DNA of 50,967 nucleotides, taken from assembly GCA_002221725.1 (NCBI GenBank), contig NJFT01000268.1, positions 1 through 50,967 of the forward strand, in the 5' to 3' direction. The stretch comes from Scedosporium boydii. Lineage: Eukaryota > Ascomycota > Sordariomycetes > Microascales > Microascaceae. Shown one piece after another: positions 22,314 through 34,151 of this stretch. Both the position numbers and the translations under genes were made by a program. Every line of letters begins with the position of its first letter. Within the stretch, counting starts at the first letter, position 1. The notes under the pieces were generated by a model. The model searched no databases and was not told the origin of the DNA. It worked only from the letters and a program-made list of their open reading frames with translations.

Positions 22314-25168
22314 ATGGCCACGACCAAGAGTCCATCCGGTGTCCCAAAGCCATCTTTCGCAAAGGTAACCCCTCTCCCCCCTCCCCTTTCCCGCTTCGCG
22401 ATCGCAGTCTTTCCTTGCCTCTCGGACCCGTCCCCCCAACGCGCTCTCCGTGAGGTCCACTGAGATGACAAGACGTAAATTAACTTGAAAACTGTTCTTT
22501 CCCGACAGGTTGCCGCCTCTGCATCGAAGGATCGCCCCCCGGTTGTATCTTCGCGCCAGGTCACTTCTCCTCCAGGCCCGGTTTCTGTTCCGCAGGCCAT
22601 AATGCCAGTCATCGCCAACGGAGCAACCAACTATATGCGCCCCCGACCCGGTTTTCCTCACCTGGGGGGCCCTACATCCTCCAAGGCTACGGGTCATGAT
22701 GGCGGGAACATGGTGGACTTGGTGGGCGATCTCGTAACTGGGATAAGAAATGCGACGCTGGACACTCGAGCCCCTAGCCTTGTCGTCAATGGAAGTGGCA
22801 GTTCCTTGCCCGACAAATTAAAGGCAGCATCTGGCGCGGACTCGAGTCCCGACGATTCGCAAAAGGCCGATTCAACTTCCGACCTCGGGACGAAGCCGCC
22901 GAGCCTCGACGGCAAGAGCATCACGTCAGGGACGACCTTTGCTCTCGACGAAAAGGAATCATTGCGGCCTGATGATAGTGCTAGTGTTAAGGCGGCGGCC
23001 GTTGAGGACGATGACGCTTTCTCTATCCGCGGCTCTCTTCTTGCCGGTTCTCGCATGGGGTCCGACATTGCCGGCCGCCGCATTCAGCTCGAAGAACATA
23101 CCGACAGGCGCACTTCTCAGCACAATGTGGGAGCGCCGGGTGCTGTTGTTCCTCAAGGCCCAGCGGGACAGCCAACTCCAGCCGGCCCCAGCATCCCCAC
23201 AGATGCGCTCAACATTATATATAGAAAGGCTCCTGATGAAAAGCTTCTCGAGGCTATGCAATCTCCAAAGGACCGGATTTTTCTTTTACGTCTCGAAAAA
23301 GACGTCATTGATTTCGTCCGGGATTCGAAGTATGAGTTTTTTTTTTTTTTTTTTAATTCCTTTTCTATCTTGCGCTTTTCCTTTCTTTCGTTTGGCCCCG
23401 TCTATCTGCTAGGATGTCTTTTTCACTTTTACTGACGAATACCATTAGGGAGCCTTACATGGACCTTCCGCCGTGCAATTCCTTCTGTAGGATGCTCACT
23501 CATAAGCTGGCTGACTATTACCATATGACACATTCCTATGAACCGAGTATTGGCGCCGTGAGGATCTTCAGAACCCCCTTCTGCCGTGTGCCGCAGTCCC
23601 TCGCTAGCATCGCGGAATCCACCTCGGCTGCCAACACTCCACCCCCGGTGGTTATTCCCCGTAAGATTATGCGACGAGAGGATAGTGGTGATAAGGCCGT
23701 ATCCAGTGCTGGCCCTTCGAAACCGACTTCTGAGGCTGGCAGTGATGCCAAGGAGAAGGCCGCGCAACTAAAAGAGAAGTGAGTAGTTTTATCGTGTCTC
23801 CTCTAACCGATGACCTATCGGTTTCTAACAGACATGTGTGTTTTTGTGCAGAATGACTCAGGAAGAGCGAGAGGAGGCATACAACCGCGCAAGAGAGCGC
23901 ATCTTTGGCAGCTCTGAAAAGAACGGCGAGTCTCCGCAAGGTAAATCAAACAAGCCCGACCCCTTAAGGGCTACCAATCAAATGAAGCGGCTTCTCATAT
24001 GCTGACGTATGATATTTCTAGACAATGATAATGGAGTATCGCGAGCAAGCTCTGTTTCTGGGAAAGACAAATCTAATGGTGGAAGGAGAGGGAGGACCGA
24101 GAGACGTAGGCGCGATTCAGGTAGCTTTGAGTCTCGCGCTCAGTACGCCGTCTACTACCCTCCACCCCAGCAGTCCCCATGGGCAGCTCAGCCACAGTAT
24201 ATCCACGTCGCAACGCCTCCATTCAACGGACAAGTCCAACCGCCGTTCCCGAATCAAGCCGTGCCTGTCTATATCCCACCTGGGCAGAGTTTCCCGACCA
24301 TGATGCCGAATACTGGCTACCCTCCGGCTTATACGAACATGCCCCAGGTATGAACTTCCGTCTTCTGTCCCCAGCTTGTCTTCGTCCGCGCTGACTCATT
24401 GTTCTTCGCTTCCAGTATCCACCTCAACCGAATGCCCACCGCTACCCACCTCCTGGGAACACCGCTGCCGGTGCGTACGGACCTGCGGCCCCTCCGGGAC
24501 AGTCTCCACCGACCCAGAGCTGGCAGTCCCCGTCCTTTAACCCGCCACCGGGATCTTTTTCTCAGCGAGTAAACGTCCCTAGCGCACCTCCGGCACCTAG
24601 CCAAATGGGATCAGCGTCCGTGGGCATTCCTTATCTCTATGGGCAGCTTCCCGCAAACGCCAACCCTAATGACCCGAAGAGTCAGCATCCTATCCCCGGG
24701 AGCTACAATCGACATGCCTTTAACCCTAAAACGCAATCTTTCGTTCCGAATACCGGTATGGCCCCCATGCAGGGACAAGTACCGCCATATGCACCTGGTG
24801 GCTCGCACCACGGGAGTCCGCAAGTGGGATCTCCCCACCTAGCCTATGCAGGTTCTCCCTACCAGATCCCGATTGCTGGGCCCCCTCCTGGTCCGCAGCA
24901 GCCTTACGGCGATGGGTATGCTATGGCCCGACAGGGTTCCAACAACTCGATGATGGCATTTCATCATCCACCTCAACATATGCAGCACCCGCCCCCCCTT
25001 TCCCAGGTACCGCACCCCGCGATGGCACAGCATATGCCGCCAAATCATCTCGCACAACCACCTAATAAGCCTGCTACCGCCCCAGTTCCGTTGATACCAG
25101 GTCAGGCGTTCAGCCACCTTCCGCCACATTATGGTAACCCTTCCACATTGCCTCAGAAGCCGACGTAA
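22314..25168 (+). CDS. R3H and SUZ domain RNA-binding protein
   Basis: Six exons (22314-22364, 22509-23329, 23449-23778, 23852-23940, 24022-24347, 24416-25168) give 789 residues; all introns are GT..AG and every phase closes. Residues 1-270 are low-complexity. An R3H domain (about 272-345) follows: FLLRLEKDVIDFVRDS, then LPPCNSFCRMLTHKLADYY; exon 2/3 splicing falls inside it. A SUZ motif (about 361-425) contains RKIMRRED and TQEEREEAYNRARERIFG. The C-terminal 350 residues are rich in Pro, Gln and Tyr, a likely disordered, aggregation-prone tail. R3H-SUZ proteins bind single-stranded RNA/DNA and act in mRNA regulation; the specific role here is unknown. Intron 2 holds an 18-nt T run just after the donor. 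Confidence 0.9.
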
Positions 25169-26036
25169 CCCCGGCCCTTGGTACATATGAAATTGTGATG
25201 CTGGGGATACATAGAATTGATGACTGATTTTTCGAGGATGATGAGAGAAGGATGGGGGGAAGATGATTCACGCATGTGCTGGTGTTAAGGACTAGGAGTC
25301 AAAATCATGAGCACTACTTAAAGTACGGAGTCTAGGGAATCGGATACAAGAGCATTTAGGCGTTTGAGGAATGGATGGCAGGTGGGATATTAAGTCCACT
25401 CACCTTTTTTGTTAACCTTTTTTCTTTTGCTTCATTTCCATTTACTTAATTATGTTGTTCATCTACTATGTGTCTCCACTTTTTATTTTTATCCTCCTCT
25501 GTGGTCCCTAGCGTCGAGAGATTGGTCTCGTTTTGGTCATTCTCGGGAATAACACATACACAATCGCGGTGTAGAGTTCTGAGTAAGGATCGGAGACCTG
25601 GGCGATCTGTTGATTAGGATGGCTCGATAGCAACGGCTGCTCTCCACTTCACATAGCGGTCAGAAAGTAGATGTTGCCGTCAGTCCAAACTCGTTGCCTA
25701 TACAGTGAGACAATCGTCTAAATATTGAGGAAGAGAACAAGAGAAACAATTATCATGAGACAATGAAAATAACCCGGCAGCCCTGTAAACGCCCATAATG
25801 ACATGAATGATTTTTAGACCCTGTCCTCTGATTTTTTTTCGTCTCTCTTTTACTTCTCTGCGCGCCGGCGCCATCCACCCGGCATACCAACTCCCAAGCC
25901 AGAAATCATCACAGAACAGAGAGAAAACGAAGAGATTAAAAGAGTAGGGGAAGCGGAAGGAACCGGGATGTTTCTAAAGGGCATGGGGGGGCTCAGGTGG
26001 TTCCATAGACTCCCTCACTCGCTAGCCACGCTGCCT
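25169..26036. other. Convergent 3' intergenic region
   Basis: About 870 nt between the 3' ends of the R3H gene and eIF3f. It has T-rich stretches (25405-25500) as in fungal 3' UTRs. No gene or structured repeat is seen. Confidence 0.5.
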
Positions 26037-27125
26037 CTAGTCGGCGTTCTCGCGAGGCTCTCGGGGTTCCCTGTGCTGGCCTCCACCGCCTCCCCTACCT
26101 CCCCTGCCGCCCCTCTTACCGCCCCTCTGGCCTCCACGCTGGTTCTCCTTCTCGCCTCCCTCGCCGGTCTTGCCCTCGGCATCTTTATCTCCGCCAGTGA
26201 GAGCTGAGGTGGCGAGACGCTGAGAGAGCTCGATCTGTGTGCGGATGGTGTTGGCGAGATAAGCGACCATGAGCACGTCTTGGATGTGGTTGTTGAAGTC
26301 GCGGTCAATCTGGGCAGGGTCGACCTTGGGGGTGAGTGAAAGGGCGTTCATGAGGAACTGGCCGAGGGCGTTGTTGGGCTCATCCTCTTCATCGAGGACT
26401 CGGTTGATCCAGTCCGAGACGCTATCAAGCAAGCCAACGGTCGACTGAAGGGAACGGGCAAGAGCCTCAACATCGGATACAAGCGGAGCGGAGCGTGCCT
26501 CAGTATCCTTAGCAGCGGAGATAGCCTCGAGCGCAGCGCGCTCAGAGTCGCCGTAGAGAACCTTATGGGGGACCTGAATGAAGAGGCAGGACGAGGCGGC
26601 GCTCTCAGCATTTACTGCTACGGGAGCAGAGATATAGCACCTAGTATCGATGGCAGCGCCCGGGTCGGTCGAGATGGTCAGGTGGACGGCGGGGTGAGGG
26701 AAAGTACCCGTCTCGGGGCTGGCGAAAAAGTTTTGGATAAGGGCCGAGAAGGAGTTGAGCTCGAGCGAGGTGGTGTACCATCCGAGAAGGCTCTCCCTGG
26801 GGCTAGCCTTGAGGGTGAGGGCAAGCATGTTCTTCTGGTAGTCGACATCGACTTCGACCTGGTCCTCATTCTCCGTGTGGGGGATCGCGAAACACGACCG
26901 CACCTCGACTTCGGTTCCGTCTTCCGAGCGCACTCCCACGAGGGCTCCGATGACGCGCTGCGATTGAGTGTCGCGGGTATCACGGCGTACGGCATGATCA
27001 AGGATCGAAAGGATGACTTGCGGTTGAATGTTGACAGCGACGGGCGAGAGCGAGATGTTCATGCCGACCGCAGCGGGGGCCAGCGGCCTGGCCAAGTGGA
27101 GAAAGTTGGTCACTTCTACCGCCAT
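26037..27125 (-). CDS. eif3f: Eukaryotic translation initiation factor 3 subunit F
   Basis: Non-catalytic MPN-domain subunit of eIF3, which organises the 43S preinitiation complex. One intronless frame of 362 residues. It opens with [14 protein letters not shown]. The MPN domain (about 30-165) reads [68 protein letters not shown]. The C-terminal helical region has [15 protein letters not shown] and [19 protein letters not shown], both family hallmarks. The JAMM metal site of active deubiquitinases is not complete, as usual for eIF3f. The last 35 residues form an RGG tail (about 338-352), which is less typical and may bind RNA or be methylated. Confidence 0.96.
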   Translation of the reverse strand: MAVEVTNFLHLARPLAPAAVGMNISLSPVAVNIQPQVILSILDHAVRRDTRDTQSQRVIGALVGVRSEDGTEVEVRSCFAIPHTENEDQVEVDVDYQKNMLALTLKASPRESLLGWYTTSLELNSFSALIQNFFASPETGTFPHPAVHLTISTDPGAAIDTRCYISAPVAVNAESAASSCLFIQVPHKVLYGDSERAALEAISAAKDTEARSAPLVSDVEALARSLQSTVGLLDSVSDWINRVLDEEDEPNNALGQFLMNALSLTPKVDPAQIDRDFNNHIQDVLMVAYLANTIRTQIELSQRLATSALTGGDKDAEGKTGEGGEKENQRGGQRGGKRGGRGGRGGGGGQHREPREPRENAD

Positions 27126-27565
27126 CTTGAAATATTTTCCCCGGTAGGATAGTACGAGGACCTAGAGATGTCGAGGCGAGGGCGAAAATAAAGCGCTCGG
27201 TGACCGACGACTTGGTAGAAAGGGGGGGCGTCGAGTGGTATGGGGGTGGGTTTCCAGGTTCAGGCTCCGAGGGGATCGATTCGGCGAGTGGGATGTGGTT
27301 GATTTTGGCGGGCAAAATTTGTGCTTTGCCGTCTGTGATACAGTGAGGGCTTCGATAACGATAAGAAACGTGGCGGGGCTGCCCCTCGGTGTGGCTGGCG
27401 CTGTGGCTGCAGGTTTTTATTTTTATTTTTTTATTATCAAAGAGCTATCTGGGACTTCAAGATTTATAGAAGTTGTCCTCAGTTTCATTCATTTCTTTTA
27501 TTCCCACGTCTGTTTCTAAACGAATGAATTAATTCGGCTTTTGGCCTCAGTGCACTAGCTCACAT
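27126..27565. promoter_or_regulatory. Shared divergent promoter, eIF3f and UTP25
   Basis: A compact 440-nt region must serve both genes. It has a T-rich stretch (27418-27438) on the UTP25 side. A translation-initiation gene and a ribosome-biogenesis gene facing away from one promoter suggests growth-linked co-regulation; this is inference. Confidence 0.55.
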
Positions 27566-29842
27566 ATGGCTCAAAAGCGTAGAGCCGCCCCGGGTAACCG
27601 GGGATCATCGAGAGGCCGTGGAGGAAGGGGAAGGGGAGGTAGAGGCGGACGAGGTGGTCGAGGTGGCCGGAGTGGCCCTCGCTTTAATACACAACGCCTT
27701 GCAGACCACGACATCAAGTATGTACTGGTTTCAGAACCCATGCACATTCAGTGCTTTATTGCTAACATTCTGCAGCGATTCTGGGAGTATTTCTGGTCAG
27801 GAAAATGATCTCAACGAAGACCATTTCGACGACCTTCAGTCGGATGAGGAACCCGAGCCGGAGGTGAAGCCTTACATGGCTCTCTTACATAGTTTATCAG
27901 AGTCTGCTACGCCGAAGGCTAAGAGGCGGAAACTGAGCCATAGTGACGAGGTGTCCGGAGGCGGTTATCATGAGACTGATGATTCGGACGAAGCTGAGCC
28001 TAAGGATGCCGACTTGGCAATTGAAGACGAAAGTGAAAGTGAGGAAGACACGGATGAGATCCCGGAAGCCCCCGTCGACGATGACGAAGAGGACCCGTCC
28101 GATCCGTTTGACTCACATTTCTCTAACGCGAATGAGGTGGCGATATCTGGGAAGGTCGAGGCTGTACAGCGGAATCAGTGGAGGCTCAAACGAGCGGTCA
28201 CCAATCGGTCCCGAGTGGTGTTTATGCACCCGGAGGACGGCAGCTCGAAAGAGTTTCCGTCATCTACATCAATCGCCGGACCTTCGTCAGTCAAGCTTAA
28301 GCAAAGACTAAAACTTACCTCTACGAGCGTGATGCCCAACTTTGATGAGGTTCAGATGCAGCTCGCACCAATGGTTTTCAACTATCAAGACGTCTTCTAC
28401 TGCCAACGCACGGTCGATAACTCTGAAAGCCTTCGGAAACTCGTGTCGCTTCATGTTCTCAACCACGTTTTCAAGTGAGATATCCCTACTTAACAATTCC
28501 TGTGATACTAGTACTAATTCATCTGTTTCCCAGGACTCGAGATCGTGTCTTGAAGAATAACGCAAGGCTTGCGAAGGAAGGCGAGGACACAGAGCTGGAG
28601 CTCAGAGACCAGGGCTTTACGCGACCAAAAGTTCTATTCCTTTTACCTACACGTCAATCCTGTGCCAAGGTAGTTAGTAGCCTCGTGGAACTTTGCCAAC
28701 CGGAGCAGCAGGAGAACAGAAAGCGCTTCGAAGAGAGCTTCATCGAGAAGGATCCTGCATTTGGAAAGGACAAGCCCGCCGATTTCAAGGAACTTTTCGA
28801 GGGGAATGACGATGACATGTTCCGCCTGGGGTTGATGTTTACGAGGAAAACACTGAAATACTTTGCGCCCTTCTACCGATCAGACATCATATTTGCCAGC
28901 CCTCTCGGTCTCAGGATGGCAATCGGTTCCGAAGAGGAAAAGGGAAAAAAGAAGATGGACTTTGACTTTTTAAGTTCCATCGAGTTGGTCGTCATAGATC
29001 AAGCGGACGCCCTGTTGATGCAAAACTGGGAACATGTCGAATTTATATTCGAGCATCTCAATCTCCATCCCCGAGAGGCCCACGATTACGACATCGGCCG
29101 TGTTCGGAACTGGTATCTTGAGAACTTGTCCAAACACTTTAGGCAGACCATAGTCCTGTCAGCATACAATACCCCCGAACTCTCAGAGTTGATGAGGTCG
29201 CGTTGCCAGAACTGGGCCGGAAAGCTTAGACTACAGCCTGAGTACTCGGGCGAAATCCAACGCCTCGGGGTCAAAGTTAAGCAGACCTTCTCTCGGTTTG
29301 CCTCGCCATCGGTTGATACGGATCCAGATGCGAGGTTTTCCTACTTCGTCGCCGCGATTGTCCCATATCTCGTGAAGAGAGCAAAGGACATTACCGGCGT
29401 CTTAATCTTTATTCCCTCCTACCTCGACTTTGTCCGCGTTAGAAACTTCTTTGCGACGTCTCCTTCCCTCGCAAACATTACTTTTGGCACAATATCCGAG
29501 TACGCGGATGTTCCAGAGGCTTCTCGAGCTAGGTCTCACTTCCTCAATGGCCGGCACAGAGTTCTTTTATACACTGAGCGAGCGCATCATTTCCGACGGA
29601 ACCAGATCAAAGGCGTCAAGAGCATAATCATGTATGCTCTTCCGGACAATCCATTGTTTTACCGCGAAATTGCGGGAGGATATCTTGCTAAGAGTGAGCA
29701 AGACATGAGCCTGGAGGCTGGGCAGGGGTCCGTCAGAGTTATGTTTTCGAAGTATGATGCGATGAAGCTGGAGCGAGTGGTAGGAAGCCAGAGGGTTGGA
29801 AAGATGCTGGCGGAAAGGGGCGATACCTTTGATTTCGTGTAA
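27566..29842 (+). CDS. UTP25: U3 snoRNA-associated protein 25 (SSU processome)
   Basis: Nucleolar component of the small-subunit processome needed for 18S rRNA maturation. Exons 27566-27717, 27776-28474 and 28534-29842 give 719 residues, close to the yeast protein; the introns (58 and 59 nt) are GT..AG. The N terminus is an RGG-rich block (about residues 10-35). An acidic region follows ([30 protein letters not shown]). The conserved UTP25 domain runs from about residue 240 to the end. It includes [17 protein letters not shown], a degenerate helicase-like core with [31 protein letters not shown] and [16 protein letters not shown] segments, and the final [19 protein letters not shown]. The helicase-like motifs lack a Walker A lysine, as in the family. 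An upstream start is excluded by the short leader. Confidence 0.95.
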
Positions 29843-30141
29843 TATTATCGAGCGTGGCAGCTTTAAGAATCATAGCGAGCCCTGACAAGTTTAAATGATT
29901 GAGAATGGTGGAAAATGGAACTACACCTATAATACGAGAGATAGACACAGATACCACGACACTTCACACAACACGTGTTTCTTGTTCCTTAGACTGATGC
30001 TCCGCTCACGCAGCAAATAACATCGCTAGTTTGTCTAAATGCCAATTCCATTTCCCGTTGCATGATCTTACAAGTTTGTACACAGGTCTTAGCTGTTTCA
30101 TCCGCCACTCGCCTTACACGTTTTCCTCATGATATATCCAA

Positions 30142-30886
30142 TTATTTCTTCGCCGCGATGTGAGGGGGATCGACCTCCCAGTTCTCAGCCAACGCACTGC
30201 CCCATCTACGCTTCAACCTGTTCACCATCTTCTCAAACTCCTCCGTCCCCCTAAGTCTCGTAACCTTCTCGACGTTCTTCTTGGTGATGTCGGTGGATTC
30301 GACGCCACGTGCGCGGTCGCGCGCCACCGCCATGGCCGTCATCATGAATCGCGAGTCGCGGGGTCCGTCGACGAATTCGAGAATGGCGTACTCGGCCTGG
30401 TCGTAGATGTTGGCAGGTTCGGTTCGGGTCACGCGCGTGTAGCCGCCGGCGCGGTCCTTGTAGCGGTTCGCAAGCTCGCCGAATACTCGGGGCAGTAAGG
30501 CGTGGGGGGTCTAGGATCCATCTAGTCAGCCCAGGAAACCTCAATGGCGGTCGATAATTGAGTGCCAATTCTTTCCGCCTCCTTGTCCTGGTCTCCAGGA
30601 GGTTTGGCTCCGGGCTCGACAAACGACTATAAGGTGACAGGGCAGAGAGTCGGGGAGGGAGGCACCGTACATAAAGCATTCCTTGCACTTGTTTCCTACT
30701 CGTAACAGTATTCCGCTTCGCTAGGGTGATCAGTTTCTCCGCCAGCCGCTGTGATTCCTTCGCCTTGGCATATGTCGTTTGTATGTGCTCGTGCATCACG
30801 AGGGCGGTGACCTGACTGCGCAGCAGGGCCTTCCGCGCAGAGGACTTCCGGCTAAGATGCCGGTACTTGACGAGTCCGCCGGCCAT
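30142..30886 (-). CDS. MRPL8: Mitochondrial large-subunit ribosomal protein bL17m
   Basis: Exons 30671-30886 and 30142-30510 give 194 residues; the 160-nt intron is GT..AG, phase 0. The bL17 core starts at the N terminus: GGLVKYRHLSRKSSARKALL, then QVTALVMHEHIQTTYAKAKE and AEKLITLAKR. After the intron come LLPRVFGELANRYKDRAGGY and TRVTRTEP, the bacterial L17 hallmark. A C-terminal extension after about residue 115 is typical of fungal mitochondrial forms. No long presequence is obvious; the first residues are basic. The gene is convergent with UTP25 (299 nt apart) and divergent from MIC12, another mitochondrial gene. Confidence 0.94.
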
Positions 30887-31517
30887 TTTCGCGATTTGTG
30901 AGGAGAGTGGGCAGCGTGGGCTGGGGTGGGGAGGAGAGCTTGATCTAGATACCCAGAGGTTTTTTGAGTAGTCTCGAGCAATTGAAATTTATCAAGCATT
31001 GAGATGGATGGATGTGATTAGTCATCGCGTATATTCCAGTCCATGCAACCAGACTTCGTAGACATGGTCAACATCAGACACTGTCCTCGGTTCAGGACTA
31101 ATTGACGGTCTCTAGCTCTGATCTTCTCAGAGTGTACGGCTCAATTGATCTATATGGACGCCAATACAAACAAATTTCTCCTCTACTACCACACTGAAGT
31201 TCCCGGTTCCATGATATTGATGAATTTCTTGTCTTCTTCCTCAGCGCCCATTATAGTCACGTGATGATCGCAAATCCTCAGCTCGGGTTCTGTGCACAGG
31301 TACTTGGCCTTTGTACCTTTCTTCACGGAAGGTTTCGGCTCTCGACATCATCGTCGTTATTATTTGCAGCTCCGATTTGCTGATTCGACCCCCGGGTCAT
31401 GATCCCTCACTAAAGTAAAGTTTCCCGGTCTACAACGAACGTAGCACGTCCACGGACGGGCCCTCCCTCCTTCCAATTGTCCCTTTCTTACTACGCAATT
31501 GGCAAGATTTATAGAAA
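30887..31517. promoter_or_regulatory. Shared divergent promoter, bL17m and MIC12
   Basis: About 630 nt between two genes for mitochondrial proteins. The palindrome TCACGTGA lies at 31257-31264, roughly 370 nt from the bL17m ATG and 254 nt from the MIC12 ATG. Confidence 0.55.
31257..31264. promoter_or_regulatory. TCACGTGA palindrome (bHLH/Cbf1-type site)
   Basis: An 8-bp perfect palindrome containing the CACGTG E-box. In yeasts and moulds this is the site for Cbf1-like bHLH factors. Its place in a divergent promoter of two mitochondrial genes fits a functional site, but binding is inferred. Confidence 0.5.
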
Positions 31518-32250
31518 ATGGGCTTCACAACGGGATTCGTAGGGTCTCCCCATCCTCCACACACCACCCCCCCACGACAAGGACTGAGGCTAATCCAAGA
31601 ACCTCTCCGGTTCTAATCACTAGGCCGGCGGTCTCACACTGACACTTGCCGTCGCGTACTTGAGCTCGGTTGCGCATCAAAATGCTCGCGAACAACAATC
31701 CTCCCTCCTCCAGCAACAAGCACGTGTTCTCGACGCCGCCATCGACCGACCACTGGTGCCCCTCCGCCCGACAAGAGCTGAGCTCGCCGCTGCCGCGAGA
31801 GCAAACTTCGTCGACAGTGCCAAGGACAGGTGGAATTCCGACCTAGAGGGCGCAGTGAAATGGCTTCAGAGCGCCGATTGGGGACGGGCGCGGGAAAAGT
31901 TGGAGGACAAGATATTCGGCGCTCCGGAAGTAGACGAAAGTGCCCAAAAGGCCAAGGCTGGCGTGCTTGAGCGGGCGGCGGAGGCCAAGAAGGCCCTAGC
32001 AGACGCCGTTGAGAACGGAATATCGAAAGGAAAGGATGTTGTGGACGAGATAAAGAACGCGACTGGAAACGCAGTCAAGGAGGTTGAAGCGGTCGCGAAC
32101 GAGGCGATACAGACCGAATCAGACGTCGCGAAGGCGCTGAGGCAGCGTTATGAGAAGAATACAGCGCAGAAAAAGACCGTCGCAGAAGTGTTGAAGGAGC
32201 GGTATCTCCCGTTAGACCAGCGGGATAACACTTTGCTTCGAGGAATATGA
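31518..32250 (+). CDS. MIC12: MICOS complex subunit MIC12 (Aim5)
   Basis: Inner-membrane protein of the MICOS complex at mitochondrial crista junctions. Exon 1 encodes only seven residues (31518-31538, MGFTTGF). An 85-nt intron with donor GTAGGG and acceptor TAG precedes exon 2 (31624-32250). Total 215 residues. The junction gives MGFTTGFAGGLTLTLAVAYL, the family's N-terminal Gly-rich transmembrane segment. Then come the Gln-rich REQQSSLLQQQ and the conserved AKDRWNSDLEGAVKWLQSADW block. The remaining C-terminal half is a long amphipathic helix rich in Ala, Lys and Glu. It is longer than the shortest fungal members. Without the micro-exon no sensible start exists. Confidence 0.88.
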
Positions 32251-32635
32251 TGGGCTAGCATATCCATCAATTGGAAAGAGCAGACGGAGCTGATATGTCA
32301 TTGATTCTGAAGGCACACCGTCTCATTGTACATGATTCATATACACAACCAAAATGAATAGACTAATTGTGTTTTGTGATCCGGTAAGTTGGTGATGGAT
32401 GAATTAGACCTGGTTAATCACGAGGATTCTCACTCGATGCTCCGCTGGAAATTAGCCAGTGAGTGCTCTCCAGAGACTTCCAAGACCTCCATCTCTCTCT
32501 TACTTCAAACCTCTACCTGCGAATCGATTGATCCCCTTCACAAGATATACGCCACGCGCGCCTCACGATCGAAACACTCAAGACAACCCTGAGTCACACT
32601 TCCCACACTCTTTTTTTCTTCACAGAGATGCGCCC

Positions 32636-33211
32636 ATGTCTACCGAAGCGCAAGCCCGACTGGGTAGGATTGAAAGAGTCCCTGGAACTCACCAGAACGG
32701 TGTGACATATTAGCGGACTAGCAGTTCCAGCCGGCGATCGCAAGCCGTCGAAGATGGAGATTACGCAGCGGCAGTACAAAGGGTTGGGGCACTGGGGGAG
32801 CGAGCCAAGAGGGCTGAGAAACGAGGTGAAGCGGGAGAAGAGCATTAAGAGCGCAATGGAAGGTGCATCGGATGCCATCCGAGACACATGGAAGGATGGG
32901 AAGCTTCGCCTTGGGAAGGCTAAGAAAAAAGTCACTGCTCTAGTCACGGGCAGAAACAATGATAATCGAGATGCGGTCGAGAGGTGTCAGGATCCGCCGG
33001 CGCCTACGGGGAGGCAGCGGCGGCTCAGAGGGGGCCTAGGCCGGCGGTGACGCAAAGTAGTAGAAGAAGGAGCGAGACTCCTAGGATGACTGCTACAGCA
33101 GGGGACAGTGGCTACAGCAGGGGACAGTGGCAGGAGGGAGGTGGACAAACGCGCCAAAGGGAGCTGTTCTCATATTCATCAGCAGCATCATCGCTTCAGG
33201 CAAGGGTTTAA
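32636..33211 (+). pseudogene. Possible degraded gene, unrecognised
   Basis: A frame starting ATG at 32636 (MSTEAQARLGRIERV) stops at 32711, resumes in the same frame as a charged stretch until about 32845, then appears to continue in another frame (32754-33050) and back again (32984-33211). The pieces share a basic, Ala-rich composition as if one protein had taken frameshifts. There are no splice pairs that join them well. It may be a decayed gene, a poorly sequenced gene, or chance. Confidence 0.25.
33092..33129 (+). repeat. 19-bp tandem duplication
   Basis: The unit GCTACAGCAGGGGACAGTG occurs twice in perfect tandem (33092-33110 and 33111-33129). It lies inside the possible degraded gene; 19 bp is not a multiple of three, so it would shift a reading frame. 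Confidence 0.8.
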
Positions 33212-34151
33212 GCGCAGTTGCCCGACCCAGAATGGTCACTGCAGTCGACGATCATTCTGAGATGGGAAGCGCGATTCGAGTTGTTACTATACGAACGACA
33301 GCAGGTGATAAGAGTCCAGGCTGGATCTAAAAATAAGCATCGTGGGTTCTAGAGGAATATGAATGGGCGCAGTGCTATGCGTCTTGAAATGGAATGCACA
33401 ATATCCACCTGCCCGCTGACATGCGCTTTAGAGACTCGTCTCCATGGCATCAATGATCTCTGTTCTAGCCGCCATTCCAGGGAGTGTAGTACTGAAAAGG
33501 CTAATCAATCAGGCTCACAGGCATATATCATTTTGCGACGCGCTGCATATCTGGCATTCTCTGCTCGCAGTTGCGCCATCGGTTTCTTCACGGATGAGAG
33601 ACTTCAGAGTTGGGCATTGGTTGGCGGTGGAGGATGTTATAAATTGCCTTGTCTTTTCGTCTGGCTTTCCCATCAATCTGATTGCGCATAATCGGCCTGG
33701 AAGAAAGAGGAATTTGTGAGGTGCAACATGACTCTATTGTCGAGTGGGCGGTATCGTGATGCGGCGATGGCTGTTCTTTGGTCGGGCTCTTGCCTCACGG
33801 AGGTTGCCGGGGTTAATCGAGTAGATTGGGACAGTTATCGCGAGTTTCTATGTCTGGCGGATAGAGAAATAAAAATGCATTCAAACATTCTGAAAGCATC
33901 AATTGGTTTCTCGATTTGTTGCTATCGCTATCACTATCACTGGCGGGTGGTGGCGCACAAAGTTTCTAGAAATTCTAAAACCCGCCGATTCCGCACACCT
34001 CACGATACTCCAGCCCCACAAACCTCCAACTCCCTCTGCCTTCCTCGCATCGTGAGAATCGGCCTTGATTTTTCGCCCAAGTTCAAGGCTTCCGCCCATC
34101 ATCTCCGAACTCCAAAGTCCCTCCTAGACCGGAAAGGTCGCAGCGCCAGAT

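Larger units (their letters stand above)
32251..34151. other. Intergenic region with possible decayed coding sequence
   Basis: About 1.9 kb without a confident gene. Between 32636 and 33211 plus-strand frames look coding-like (Arg/Lys/Ala-rich, RAKRAEKRGEAG, KSIKSAMEGASDAIRD) but alternate between two frames and contain stops. The rest (33330-34150) shows nothing recognisable; its last part is presumably the EFM6 promoter. Confidence 0.4.
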
